NCBI GenBank assembly: GCA_017858295.1
Contig: JAFMBU010000031.1
Coordinates: 1-13,110 of the forward strand
Length of the DNA: 13,110 nucleotides
Source: Porticoccaceae bacterium
GTDB taxonomy: Bacteria; Pseudomonadota; Gammaproteobacteria; Pseudomonadales; Porticoccaceae
Direction: 5' to 3'
The translations under genes and the position numbers were made by a program. This document shows, in pieces, positions 1-6,742 of the stretch. The first letter of the stretch is position 1. Each line of letters starts with the position of its first letter. The notes under the pieces are model-generated. The model saw nothing but the letters and a program-made list of their open reading frames with translations. It had not been told where the DNA came from and ran no database searches.

Positions 1-26
1 TTCTCTTTATCTTTCTTCAGTGACAT
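1..26 (-). CDS. possible start of a gene downstream of gatB (partial)
   Basis: Reading leftward from an ATG at 26-24, the frame stays open to the window edge and gives MSLKKDKE. An AGGG Shine-Dalgarno-like motif sits about 7 nt upstream, in the 16-bp gap after the gatB stop. The spacing suits the next gene of the gatCAB transcript, but eight codons are too few to recognise a product. It could equally be a chance ATG. Confidence 0.35.
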
Positions 27-42
27 GATTTTCCCTAATTCT

Positions 43-1509
43 TTACAGTAGTTCGTTAAGCTTTTGTGCCAGTATTTGATTCACTTGCTGGGGGTTAGCC
101 TGGCCCTTTGAGGCTTGCATAATCTTGCCCATAAAGCCGCCGAGCTTTTTCTTGCGCTTGGCTTCGTCGGAATTGATGTAATCATCGACCATGGCTTGGT
201 TGGCGGTTAGCACGTCGACAACCATTTTTTCCAGGGCGCCACTGTCTGAGACTTGTTTGAGTCCGCGGGTCTCAATAATGTCATCGGCACTGCCTTCGCC
301 AGCCCACATGCCTTCAAACACTTCTTTGGCCATCTTGCCGCTGATGCTGTTATCGGCGATTCTAGCTACCAATCCTCCCAGCTGCTCTGCGCTGACGGGA
401 CTTTTGCCGATACTTAGATCTTGGCTGTTGAGACGCGCAGCCAGTTCACCCATGGTCCAGTTGGCTGTTAGTTTGGCGTTGTTGGACTTCTCTGCGGCAA
501 TTTCAAAATAGGCTGCCATAGGGGCGTCACTGCCAATCACTGCAGCGTCATAATCGGATAAACCATATTGCTCAATAAAGCGCGCCTGTCGGGCATCCGG
601 CAGTTCTGGCAGATTGCGGCGTAGTTCTTCGATGGTTTCATCACTGACAATCACCGGCAATAGGTCAGGGCAGGGGAAGTAGCGGTAGTCATTGGCCTCT
701 TCTTTGCTGCGCATCGACCGTGCAACTTTGGTATCACCGTTATACAGGCGGGTTTCCTGTTTAATCGTACCGCCATCTTCGATTAGATCGATCTGGCGCT
801 CGACTTCTTTGGTGATCGCCTCTTCCATAAATTTGTAGGAGTTAAGGTTTTTGGTTTCGGTTCTGGTGCCCAGCTCAGTGGTGCCGGTGGGGCGCACGGA
901 GACATTGACATCAAAGCGCATACTGCCCTGAGACATCTCGCCGTCACAGATACCGATAGAGGTGACAATACTGTGCAGTCTTTTGGCAAAGGCGATAGCT
1001 TCTTCGGCATTGCTCATATCTGGCTCGGAGACAATTTCGATCAGAGGTGTGCCGGCGCGATTGAGATCTATACCGGAGACGCCGTGGCGGAAGTCGCCCT
1101 CATGAAGTGACTTGCCAGCATCTTCTTCCAGATGAGCATGATGAATACGCACATTTTTAGTGCTGCCATCCGCCAGTTTGATTTCGACATTGCCGCGACC
1201 CACTATGGGTTTTTCCAACTGTGTGGTCTGGTAGCCTTTGGGAGAGTCGGGGTAGAAATAATTTTTGCGCTCGAAAGCGGACTCTTTGCCGATTTCTGCA
1301 TCAATTGCCAAGCCAAACATCACTGCATAGTGCACTGCCTGTTTGTTGAGTACGGGCAAGGTGCCGGGCATGGCCAGATCAATGGCGCAGGCCTGAGTAT
1401 TGGCTTCGGCACCGAATGAGGTGCTGGCGCCAGAAAAGATCTTGGTTTTGGTGGCCAGCTGCACATGCACTTCGAGGCCGATAACGGTTTCCCAACCTGA
1501 ATAACTCAT
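43..1509 (-). CDS. gatB: Aspartyl/glutamyl-tRNA(Asn/Gln) amidotransferase subunit B
   Basis: GatB is the kinase/tRNA-binding subunit of GatCAB. It phosphorylates the side chain of Glu (or Asp) misacylated on tRNA(Gln) (or tRNA(Asn)) and receives ammonia from GatA to form the amide. The 488-residue protein is near full family length. Visible family signatures are GLEVHVQL (about 11-18), LEEDAGKSLH (127-136), DLNRAGTPLIEIVSEPD (148-164), RFDVNVSVRP (198-207) and ETKNLNS (218-224). The Lys-rich C-terminal helical region fits the YqeY-like tRNA-binding tail. I chose the ATG at 1509 because it begins MSYSGWETVIGLEVHVQ as in homologues and has an AGAGGGA Shine-Dalgarno at 1524-1518 with 8-nt spacing. 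An ATG 33 nt upstream (1542) would add 11 residues from inside gatA and looks spurious. The start shares one base with the gatA stop (TAATG), suggesting translational coupling. Confidence 0.97.
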   Translation of the reverse strand: MSYSGWETVIGLEVHVQLATKTKIFSGASTSFGAEANTQACAIDLAMPGTLPVLNKQAVHYAVMFGLAIDAEIGKESAFERKNYFYPDSPKGYQTTQLEKPIVGRGNVEIKLADGSTKNVRIHHAHLEEDAGKSLHEGDFRHGVSGIDLNRAGTPLIEIVSEPDMSNAEEAIAFAKRLHSIVTSIGICDGEMSQGSMRFDVNVSVRPTGTTELGTRTETKNLNSYKFMEEAITKEVERQIDLIEDGGTIKQETRLYNGDTKVARSMRSKEEANDYRYFPCPDLLPVIVSDETIEELRRNLPELPDARQARFIEQYGLSDYDAAVIGSDAPMAAYFEIAAEKSNNAKLTANWTMGELAARLNSQDLSIGKSPVSAEQLGGLVARIADNSISGKMAKEVFEGMWAGEGSADDIIETRGLKQVSDSGALEKMVVDVLTANQAMVDDYINSDEAKRKKKLGGFMGKIMQASKGQANPQQVNQILAQKLNELL

Positions 1510-2963
1510 TAGGCAACTCCCTCTGGTGTGAGACTGTGCCACTGGGTGGCCCGCTGATACTGATGGGCGATATTTAACATGCGCGCTTCATCAAAGTAGT
1601 TGCCGATAATTTGTAGGCCAACGGGCTTTTCATCAACCATGCCGCAAGGCACTGACATGCCGGGTAGACCGGCCAGATTGGTGGCGATGGTATAGATATC
1701 TTCCAGGTACATGGCCACTGGGTCGTCGCCCTTGGAGCCAAATTTAAAGGCCGGTGATGGCGTGGTGGGACCCATAATTACGTCCACCTGTTCAAAGGCT
1801 TTTTCAAAATCTTGCTGTATCAGCTGCCGGACTTGCTGGGCTTTGCCATAGTAAGCCTCGTAGTAACCGGCTGACAGGCAGTAGGTGCCAATCAGGATGC
1901 GGCGCTTCACTTCGTCGCCAAAGCCTTCGGCTCTGGTGCGGGTGTACATATCATTGAGGTCTTTGGGGGCATCGCAGCGATAGCCGTAGCGAACGCCGTC
2001 AAAGCGTGACAAGTTAGCTGAGGCTTCGGCTGGGGCAATGACATAGTAGGCCGGTACCGACAAGCCTGTGTTGGGAAGGCTTATCTCGACGAGCTCGGCG
2101 CCCTGGGCTTCATACTCTGCTAGAGCGGCGCGCACGGCTTTCTCTGTGTCTGGATCCAATCCCTCGGAAAAATATTCTCTGGGTACACCAATTTTTAAAC
2201 CTTTGATGTCGTCACCCAGAGTGGCGCTGTAATCCGGAACTTCACGATCTATGCAGGTGGAATCTTTGGCGTCATAGCTGGCCATGCAGTTGAGCAATAT
2301 AGCGCAGTCTTCGGCAGTGCGAGCCATGGGGCCGCCCTGATCCAGACTTGAGGCAAAGGCGATCATGCCCCAGCGCGAGACCCGGCCATAGGTGGGTTTT
2401 AAACCGGTAATGCCACAGAGTGCTGCGGGTTGACGGATCGATCCGCCAGTATCAGTGGCAGTTGCCCCCGGGGCTAAGCGTGCGGCAACCGCTGCTGCAG
2501 AACCGCCGGAGGAGCCGCCGGGAACCGAGTCACTGGCCCAGGGATTTTTCACTGGTCCATAGAAACTAGTTTCATTGGAGGAGCCCATGGCGAACTCATC
2601 CATATTAGTTTTACCCAGGACCACAGCGCCGGCCTGTTCGAAATTTTCTACTACGGTGGCATTGTAGGGGGGGACAAAATTATCCAACATTTTCGAGCCA
2701 CAGCTGGTGCGGACGCCATTGGTGCAGAAGATATCTTTGTGCAGTATGGGTACCCCACAGAGAGCTGGCGCATTGCCTGCGGCCAGTCGCTGGTCGGCAG
2801 CGGCAGCGGCTTTTAGGGCCTGATCTGCGGTCACCGTAATCACGGCATTGTAGTTGGCATCCAGCTTGGCGATACGTGCCAAGAAGTGTTGAGTTACCTC
2901 AACACTGGAAAATTCTTTGCCCTGCAGCCCTTTGACAAGCTCGGCGATAGTGAGGTTATGCAT
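1509..2963 (-). CDS. gatA: Aspartyl/glutamyl-tRNA(Asn/Gln) amidotransferase subunit A
   Basis: GatA is the glutaminase subunit of GatCAB, of the amidase-signature family. It hydrolyses glutamine and channels ammonia to GatB. The 484-residue protein is standard length. The amidase signature is visible: K76 in ILHKDIFC, a Gly/Ser-rich stretch VPGGSSGGSAA (148-158) with S151, and DTGGSIRQPA (171-180) with S175. By spacing these are the expected Ser-cisSer-Lys triad (K76, S175, S151, compared with K79/S178/S154 as I recall for S. aureus GatA). The ATG at 2963 lies 11 nt after the gatC stop, with CAGG about 6 nt upstream. The TAA stop overlaps the gatB ATG. All catalytic residues are intact, so the subunit should be active. 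Confidence 0.97.
   Translation of the reverse strand: MHNLTIAELVKGLQGKEFSSVEVTQHFLARIAKLDANYNAVITVTADQALKAAAAADQRLAAGNAPALCGVPILHKDIFCTNGVRTSCGSKMLDNFVPPYNATVVENFEQAGAVVLGKTNMDEFAMGSSNETSFYGPVKNPWASDSVPGGSSGGSAAAVAARLAPGATATDTGGSIRQPAALCGITGLKPTYGRVSRWGMIAFASSLDQGGPMARTAEDCAILLNCMASYDAKDSTCIDREVPDYSATLGDDIKGLKIGVPREYFSEGLDPDTEKAVRAALAEYEAQGAELVEISLPNTGLSVPAYYVIAPAEASANLSRFDGVRYGYRCDAPKDLNDMYTRTRAEGFGDEVKRRILIGTYCLSAGYYEAYYGKAQQVRQLIQQDFEKAFEQVDVIMGPTTPSPAFKFGSKGDDPVAMYLEDIYTIATNLAGLPGMSVPCGMVDEKPVGLQIIGNYFDEARMLNIAHQYQRATQWHSLTPEGVA
1518..1524 (-). promoter_or_regulatory. ribosome binding site of gatB
   Basis: AGAGGGA on the minus strand, 8 nt before the ATG at 1509 and inside the last codons of gatA. 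It decides the gatB start in favour of 1509 over the upstream in-frame ATG at 1542. Confidence 0.75.
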
Positions 2964-2974
2964 GAGGGACCTGT

Positions 2975-3262
2975 TTATTCTATGACTTTGGGCACAAGGA
3001 ACAGCCCTTCTTCGGTATCTGGTGCGATTGCCTGCAGGGCTTCGCGCTGATTGATCTCGCTGACCTCATCTTCACGCAGGCGCTGAGTGGCTTTCATGGG
3101 GTGTGACATGGCCTCGACACCTTCGGTGTTTACAGCTTGCAGCTGATCTACCAGTTCGAGAACGCTGCTCAGACGCTGTGACACTTCAGTGATAGTGTCT
3201 TCGCCTATGGCGATGCGCGATAACGTGGCCAGTTTTTCGATTTCTTGTCGTTCGATACTCAT
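2975..3262 (-). CDS. gatC: Aspartyl/glutamyl-tRNA(Asn/Gln) amidotransferase subunit C
   Basis: GatC is the small subunit that wraps around the GatA-GatB interface and stabilises the complex. The 95-residue length is typical. The N-terminus (IEKLATLSRIAI) and the C-terminal LREDEV...APDTEEGLFLVPKVIE pattern are characteristic of the family. It is the first gene of a gatC-gatA-gatB operon transcribed leftward, with an 11-nt gap to gatA. The ATG at 3262 is supported by a GATGGA ribosome-site candidate 8 nt upstream. Having all three subunits implies indirect synthesis of at least one amidated aminoacyl-tRNA, but the window does not show whether it is Gln, Asn or both; that depends on whether glnS and asnS occur elsewhere. 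Confidence 0.95.
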   Translation of the reverse strand: MSIERQEIEKLATLSRIAIGEDTITEVSQRLSSVLELVDQLQAVNTEGVEAMSHPMKATQRLREDEVSEINQREALQAIAPDTEEGLFLVPKVIE

Positions 3263-3586
3263 TAAAATAATCCATCTGTCAGCAGTGGCTTATGGGAGCG
3301 GAGCCGCGCCTTTTAGAAAGGCCGTAAGGTACCATAAATGGTCTTGTCAGGTTAAGGGGGCTGGATTGATTAAAGGCTTATTTGACAGGCTTTTAGAGCA
3401 GTTTTTTACGAATCCGGCCAACTTCAGGCTAGATAGGCCCGAATGCCATAAAAATACCGCTATTCAGCCAGTGAGCACTTGCTCTACCAGTCCGCCGCTG
3501 TTAAATTTAGGCAATTATTTTGCAGCGATTTGCTGCTGGCGCAGAGGCTGAGCTTAAGCGGCCGAAATTACAGGAAAAATACCTAG
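3263..3586. promoter_or_regulatory. divergent intergenic region between gatC and mreB
   Basis: This 324-bp region separates two divergent operons and must hold both promoters, but no site is convincing. Rightward candidates for mreB are a perfect TTGACA at 3382-3387 with only a poor -10 (TTTACG at 3405-3410), and TTGCTC (3479-3484) with TAAATT (3502-3507) at 17-bp spacing. Leftward for gatC, TTTAAT (3374-3369) has a weak -35, and CTGACA (3350-3345) has no good -10. A small inverted repeat (GCCTTT, 3-nt loop, AAAGGC, 3308-3322) lies in the presumed gatC leader, and ACCAT-AA-ATGGT is at 3331-3342. The mreB ribosome site is probably AGGA at 3572-3575, rather far (11 nt) from its ATG. A possible short ORF is described under findings. 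Confidence 0.5.
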
Positions 3587-4621
3587 ATGTTTAAGAAACT
3601 CCGCGGCTTCTTCTCCAGTGATCTATCTATCGATCTCGGGACAGCAAACACTCTTATCTATGTTCGCGAAGAAGGAATTGTTCTTAATGAACCTTCGGTT
3701 GTTGCTATCCGCCAGCATCTAGGGCAAAAGATTATTGAAGCAGTGGGTGTTGATGCCAAGCGTATGCTGGGTCGTACACCGGGCAATATCACCGCTATTC
3801 GCCCACTGAAAGACGGAGTTATCGCTGATTTTCAGGTCACCGAGAAGATGCTTCAGCACTTTATTAAAAAGGTCCACGCCTCGAGCTTTGTTCCCCCTAG
3901 TCCCCGTGTTCTTATCTGTGTTCCCTGCATGGCCACGGAAGTGGAGAAGCGTGCCATTAAAGAGTCCGCCTATAGCGCCGGTGCTCGGGAAGTCTATCTA
4001 ATTGAAGAGCCAATGGCTGCGGCGATCGGGGCTGGCATGCCGGTTGGCGAAGCGGTGGGTTCGATGGTTGTAGACATCGGTGGTGGCACCACCGAAATTG
4101 CCATTCTGTCTTTAAACGGTGTGGTGTTTTCTGATTCTGTACGCATTGGTGGCGATCGCTTTGATGAGTCAATTGTCAATTTTGTACGCCGCAAATACGG
4201 CAGCGTAATTGGTGACAGCACCGCTGAGCGTATCAAGATGGAAATCGGCGGAGCCTATCTGAGCAAAGAGGTTCGCGAAATTGATGTGCGCGGTCGCAAC
4301 CTTGCCGAAGGTGTTCCGAAAAGCTTTACCCTGAATAGCGATGAGATTCTCGAGTCGTTGCAAGAGCCGTTGGCTGGCATTGTGCAAGCGGTAAAGCGCG
4401 TGCTCGAACAGTCGCCGCCAGAGCTGGCCTCGGACATTGCAGAGACCGGTATTGTCTTGACCGGCGGTGGTTCTATGTTACGTGATCTGGATCGTCTACT
4501 GACAGCTGAGACTGGACTTCCAGTTATTCTTGCTGAGGATCCACTCACCTGTGTTGCCCGGGGTGGTGGTGTGGCACTTGAAATGATGGATAGCAATAAA
4601 TTAAATTCGTTAACTTTCTAA
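3587..4621 (+). CDS. mreB: Rod shape-determining actin-like protein MreB
   Basis: MreB is the bacterial actin that forms membrane-bound filaments under the inner membrane and directs the elongasome (MreC/MreD, RodZ, RodA, PBP2). The 344 residues are close to the E. coli length. ATP-site motifs of the actin/Hsp70 fold are intact: phosphate-1 DLGTANT (16-22), the EEPMAAAIGAG segment (140-150), phosphate-2 DIGGGTTE (163-170) and the adenosine motif LTGGGSMLRDLD (291-302). The N-terminal MFKKLRGFFS is a short Lys/Phe-rich amphipathic segment of the kind that anchors gammaproteobacterial MreB to the membrane. It is first in mreBCD and divergent from gatC. A 108-bp gap with a hairpin follows it, so it may be made in excess over MreC and MreD. 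Confidence 0.98.
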   Translation: MFKKLRGFFSSDLSIDLGTANTLIYVREEGIVLNEPSVVAIRQHLGQKIIEAVGVDAKRMLGRTPGNITAIRPLKDGVIADFQVTEKMLQHFIKKVHASSFVPPSPRVLICVPCMATEVEKRAIKESAYSAGAREVYLIEEPMAAAIGAGMPVGEAVGSMVVDIGGGTTEIAILSLNGVVFSDSVRIGGDRFDESIVNFVRRKYGSVIGDSTAERIKMEIGGAYLSKEVREIDVRGRNLAEGVPKSFTLNSDEILESLQEPLAGIVQAVKRVLEQSPPELASDIAETGIVLTGGGSMLRDLDRLLTAETGLPVILAEDPLTCVARGGGVALEMMDSNKLNSLTF

Positions 4622-4635
4622 GGTTGTCAGTTGCC

Positions 4636-4686
4636 AGCAGCGTTTTAGCCCCTTAACCACTCAAGGGTTTTAGGTAGCTGCTTTTT
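4636..4686 (+). terminator. terminator- or attenuator-like hairpin between mreB and mreC
   Basis: AGCAGC (4636-4641) can pair with GCTGCT (4677-4682), and inside that CCCTT (4650-4654) can pair with AAGGG (4663-4667) across an 8-nt loop. The outer arm runs straight into a T-run (4682-4686). This resembles an imperfect Rho-independent terminator 15 nt after the mreB stop. The unpaired internal loop suggests partial rather than full termination, so that mreC and mreD would be expressed by read-through. I assigned it by eye with no folding energy. Confidence 0.45.
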
Positions 4687-4717
4687 CTGAGGTCTGTTTA
4701 ATCGCTCAAGGATAGTT

Positions 4718-4726
4718 AGGGGAGGG
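4718..4726 (+). promoter_or_regulatory. strong ribosome binding site of mreC
   Basis: AGGGGAGGG contains two overlapping anti-Shine-Dalgarno matches (AGGGG and GGAGG), with 3-7 nt before the ATG at 4730. It is the most purine-rich ribosome site in the window, which may offset lower transcription past the upstream hairpin. Confidence 0.7.
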
Positions 4727-4729
4727 TTT

Positions 4730-5575
4730 ATGGCAAATGTATTTAACAGATCATCTACGCTCCTGAGAAAACTTCTTGCGGTTACTCTGCTCGCTGTCCT
4801 ACTGATGATAGTGGATAATTTTACCCCCTGGTTCAAGCCTGCCTACAGCGCTGTCGATAATCTTGTCCGCCCACTCTACTGGATCGCCAATATCCCCCTG
4901 CGCGTGCAAGAGTGGAGTGCTAACAGCGTGACGCCGCGCTCGGAAATCGAAAGCGACAATTTGCGCCTCACTAAAGAGAGCCTTATCTATCATGGTCAGC
5001 TGCAGCGAATGTCTGACCTGGCTGCCGAAAATATGCGTCTGCGCCGCCTGCTAAATGCTACCGAGTTGCTTCAGGATAGCGTTTTAGTTACCGAGGTGAT
5101 CGGCGTGTCGGCCAATCCTCTGCGCCATACCCTAACCATTGATCGCGGCACCACAGATGATGTGTTTGTCGGTCAGCCGCTGCTCGATGCCGAAGGTTTG
5201 ATGGGGCAGATTATTGAGGTGCACAAGGGCCACAGCACAGCGCTATTAATTACTGATAGTAACCATGCGCTGCCAGTGCAGGTGCTGCGCAATGGTCTGC
5301 GCTCGATTGCCGAGGGCCGCGCTGACTACAACCGTTTAAACCTTAAATTTGTCTCGCCGACAGCAGATATTCGAGAGGGCGATAAATTGGTCAGCTCGGG
5401 TCTAGGTGGGCTTTACCCCGCGGGCTATCCAGTTGGTACGGTGCTGAGTATTGTCCGGAAGCCCGGCGATAACTTTCTTGAAATTGATATTGATCCCTCC
5501 GCTGAAATCGATCGCAGCCGCCATCTATTATTGCTTTATACCTCCCGGGACAGCTCTGCGGACGCGGTTGAATAA
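4730..5575 (+). CDS. mreC: Rod shape-determining protein MreC
   Basis: MreC is a bitopic inner-membrane protein that links cytoplasmic MreB to the periplasmic PBP2/RodA machinery. The 281-residue protein has a short cytoplasmic N-terminus, one transmembrane helix (about 12-29), a predicted coiled-coil stretch (about 70-110, rich in Leu, Glu and Arg) and the periplasmic beta-domain. That domain carries IDRGTTDDVFVGQPLL (137-152), HALPVQVLRN (179-188) and VSSGLGGLYPAGYPVGTV (221-238), all typical of MreC. It ends soon after LLLLY (267-270 region) with a short acidic tail, so it lacks the long Pro/Ala/Gln-rich extension of E. coli MreC (367 residues). The stop overlaps the mreD start as TAATG. 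Confidence 0.96.
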   Translation: MANVFNRSSTLLRKLLAVTLLAVLLMIVDNFTPWFKPAYSAVDNLVRPLYWIANIPLRVQEWSANSVTPRSEIESDNLRLTKESLIYHGQLQRMSDLAAENMRLRRLLNATELLQDSVLVTEVIGVSANPLRHTLTIDRGTTDDVFVGQPLLDAEGLMGQIIEVHKGHSTALLITDSNHALPVQVLRNGLRSIAEGRADYNRLNLKFVSPTADIREGDKLVSSGLGGLYPAGYPVGTVLSIVRKPGDNFLEIDIDPSAEIDRSRHLLLLYTSRDSSADAVE

Positions 5576-6051
5576 TGGAATCTGACAATCGCGGCATCGC
5601 GGTTTGCCTGACGCTTATTCTTGCGGTGGTACTCAGTTTGATGCCCCTCAGTGGTGATTGGATTGTCTGGAAGCCGAATTTTCTTTTGCTTACAGTTATG
5701 GCTTGGATTATGCGCTGGCCCAATGGGCTGGGCATTATATTTGCCGCGTCGGTTGGACTACTGGCGGATCTGTTGCTGCGGACCAGTCCAGGTCATTCGA
5801 TGATTGTCTTTGCTCTCTGCGCCGGGGCACTCTCATTGGTTAGCCGCTGGGCCAAGTACCTTTCGATGTTGCAGCGCACCATGTTGATGGCACTGATCAT
5901 TACTCTGGTGGCGGTACTCGAGGCGAGCATTTTTATGGCTTATGGTCGTCCCTCGGGGATTGAGCACCTACCGATGAAAATTCTCCTGTCGATGCTCGTT
6001 TGGCCATTTATTGATCTCTTGATTGCGCGCTCGCAGCCTAGGCGAGGTTGA
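5575..6051 (+). CDS. mreD: Rod shape-determining membrane protein MreD
   Basis: MreD is the polytopic inner-membrane member of the elongasome and interacts with MreC. At 158 residues it is close to the E. coli length (about 162). Hydrophobic stretches at roughly 8-25, 33-48, 50-70, 75-92, 100-122 and 132-150 suggest five or six membrane segments. Family-like features are the WKPNFLLL motif (31-38) and the WPFIDLLIAR end (142-151 region). The ATG shares one base with the mreC TAA and has no clear Shine-Dalgarno of its own, which points to translational coupling to mreC. The stop lies 5 nt before the preferred maf start. Confidence 0.95.
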   Translation: MESDNRGIAVCLTLILAVVLSLMPLSGDWIVWKPNFLLLTVMAWIMRWPNGLGIIFAASVGLLADLLLRTSPGHSMIVFALCAGALSLVSRWAKYLSMLQRTMLMALIITLVAVLEASIFMAYGRPSGIEHLPMKILLSMLVWPFIDLLIARSQPRRG

Positions 6052-6056
6052 CCTCT

Positions 6057-6677
6057 ATGTCCGAGTCTGTCGCCGATCTTATTCTTGCCTCTGCTTCGCC
6101 GCGGCGCAGTGAACTGCTGCGCCAGATTGGAGTGCGCTTCACCATTTTGGCCGCCGATATAGATGAAGCAAGACTGGGGCAAGAGTCACCTGCCGACTAT
6201 GTGTCAAGGCTGGCCCTTGAGAAAGCCCGGGCTGGATATAGCCGCCAAGAGCAAAATAGTAGCGGGGATAGAGCGCTGCCCAGCCTTGGTGCCGACACTA
6301 TTGTAGTTTGTGACGGACAGATTTTTGGCAAGCCCAGAAACCAGGCAGATGCTGCTGCAATGCTAATGGCACTGTCTGGCAAAGTTCATACGGTGATGAC
6401 AGCAGTCGCTGTTTCCCAGGGGCCGTGCTCTTCCAGCCGCCTGACAAAAACCCTAGTGCGTTTCCGCACAATTAGTCAATCGGAGTGTCAGACATATTGG
6501 CAAACCGGCGAGCCCCAAGGCAAAGCCGGTGGCTATGCAGTTCAGGGGTGTGGCGCGGTGTTTGTTGATCACCTTGAGGGTAGTTACAGCGGCGTGGTTG
6601 GCCTGCCATTGAATGAGACCGCCGAGCTACTCGGCGAATTTGGCATACCTGTATGGACATCGCAGCCCCCAGGCTAA
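6057..6677 (+). CDS. maf: Maf-family nucleoside triphosphate pyrophosphatase (YhdE type, dTTP/UTP)
   Basis: Maf proteins hydrolyse nucleoside triphosphates to monophosphates plus pyrophosphate. The copy next to mreD corresponds to E. coli YhdE, reported to act on dTTP, UTP and modified pyrimidine nucleotides. The 206-residue protein has the N-terminal SASPRR substrate loop (12-17), the catalytic-base motif GADTIV with D80, GKPR (91-94) and the C-terminal GSYSGVVGLPL (175-185). The usual GEPxDKAG segment reads GEPQGKAG, with Gly155 where Asp is normal. I prefer the ATG at 6057, because AGG at 6045-6047 gives 9-nt spacing and the protein then starts MSESVADLILASASPRR. A TTG at 6048 overlapping the mreD stop would add three residues and has poorer spacing. 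It is probably cotranscribed with mreBCD. Confidence 0.95.
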   Translation: MSESVADLILASASPRRSELLRQIGVRFTILAADIDEARLGQESPADYVSRLALEKARAGYSRQEQNSSGDRALPSLGADTIVVCDGQIFGKPRNQADAAAMLMALSGKVHTVMTAVAVSQGPCSSSRLTKTLVRFRTISQSECQTYWQTGEPQGKAGGYAVQGCGAVFVDHLEGSYSGVVGLPLNETAELLGEFGIPVWTSQPPG

Positions 6678-6679
6678 AA

Positions 6680-6708
6680 TTGAGAGCTTAGAATCGAGAG
6701 CTTAGAAT
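6680..6708 (+). promoter_or_regulatory. candidate sigma70 promoter for rng
   Basis: TTGAGA (6680-6685, 5/6 match to TTGACA) and TAGAAT (6703-6708, 5/6 match to TATAAT) are separated by exactly 17 bp. This is the best-matching promoter I found in the window. Transcription would begin near 6715 and leave a leader of about 28 nt before the rng ATG. The -10 lies in the second copy of the tandem repeat and the -35 straddles the start of the first. It is a prediction from consensus only. Confidence 0.55.
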
Positions 6709-6717
6709 CGAGAGCTT
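6682..6717 (+). repeat. 14-bp tandem repeat, about 2.6 copies
   Basis: The unit GAGAGCTTAGAATC occurs at 6682-6695 and exactly again at 6696-6709, followed by a partial third copy (GAGAGCTT) at 6710-6717. It starts 4 bp after the maf stop and fills most of the 65-bp maf-rng gap. Each full unit holds a TAGAAT, one mismatch from the sigma70 -10 consensus. Confidence 0.95.
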
Positions 6718-6742
6718 TAACCCAGTACAAAATGGAAAAACC

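Noticed and set aside
1510..1542. Upstream in-frame ATG giving GatB an 11-residue N-terminal extension
   Set aside because: The extension is not GatB-like, lies within gatA coding sequence, and the ATG at 1509 has a well-placed AGAGGGA.
4674..4702. TTTAAT at 4697-4702 as a -10 for an mreC promoter
   Set aside because: The -10 matches 5/6, but no -35 at 16-18 bp upstream resembles TTGACA, and there is no properly placed extended -10 TGn.
4645..4836. 63-codon minus-strand open frame covering the mreB-mreC gap
   Set aside because: Overlaps the mreC start on the opposite strand and includes the hairpin. No convincing ribosome site or protein similarity.
5391..5735. 114-codon minus-strand open frame across the mreC-mreD junction
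   Set aside because: Antisense to two well-supported genes; explained by the codon bias of the real frames.
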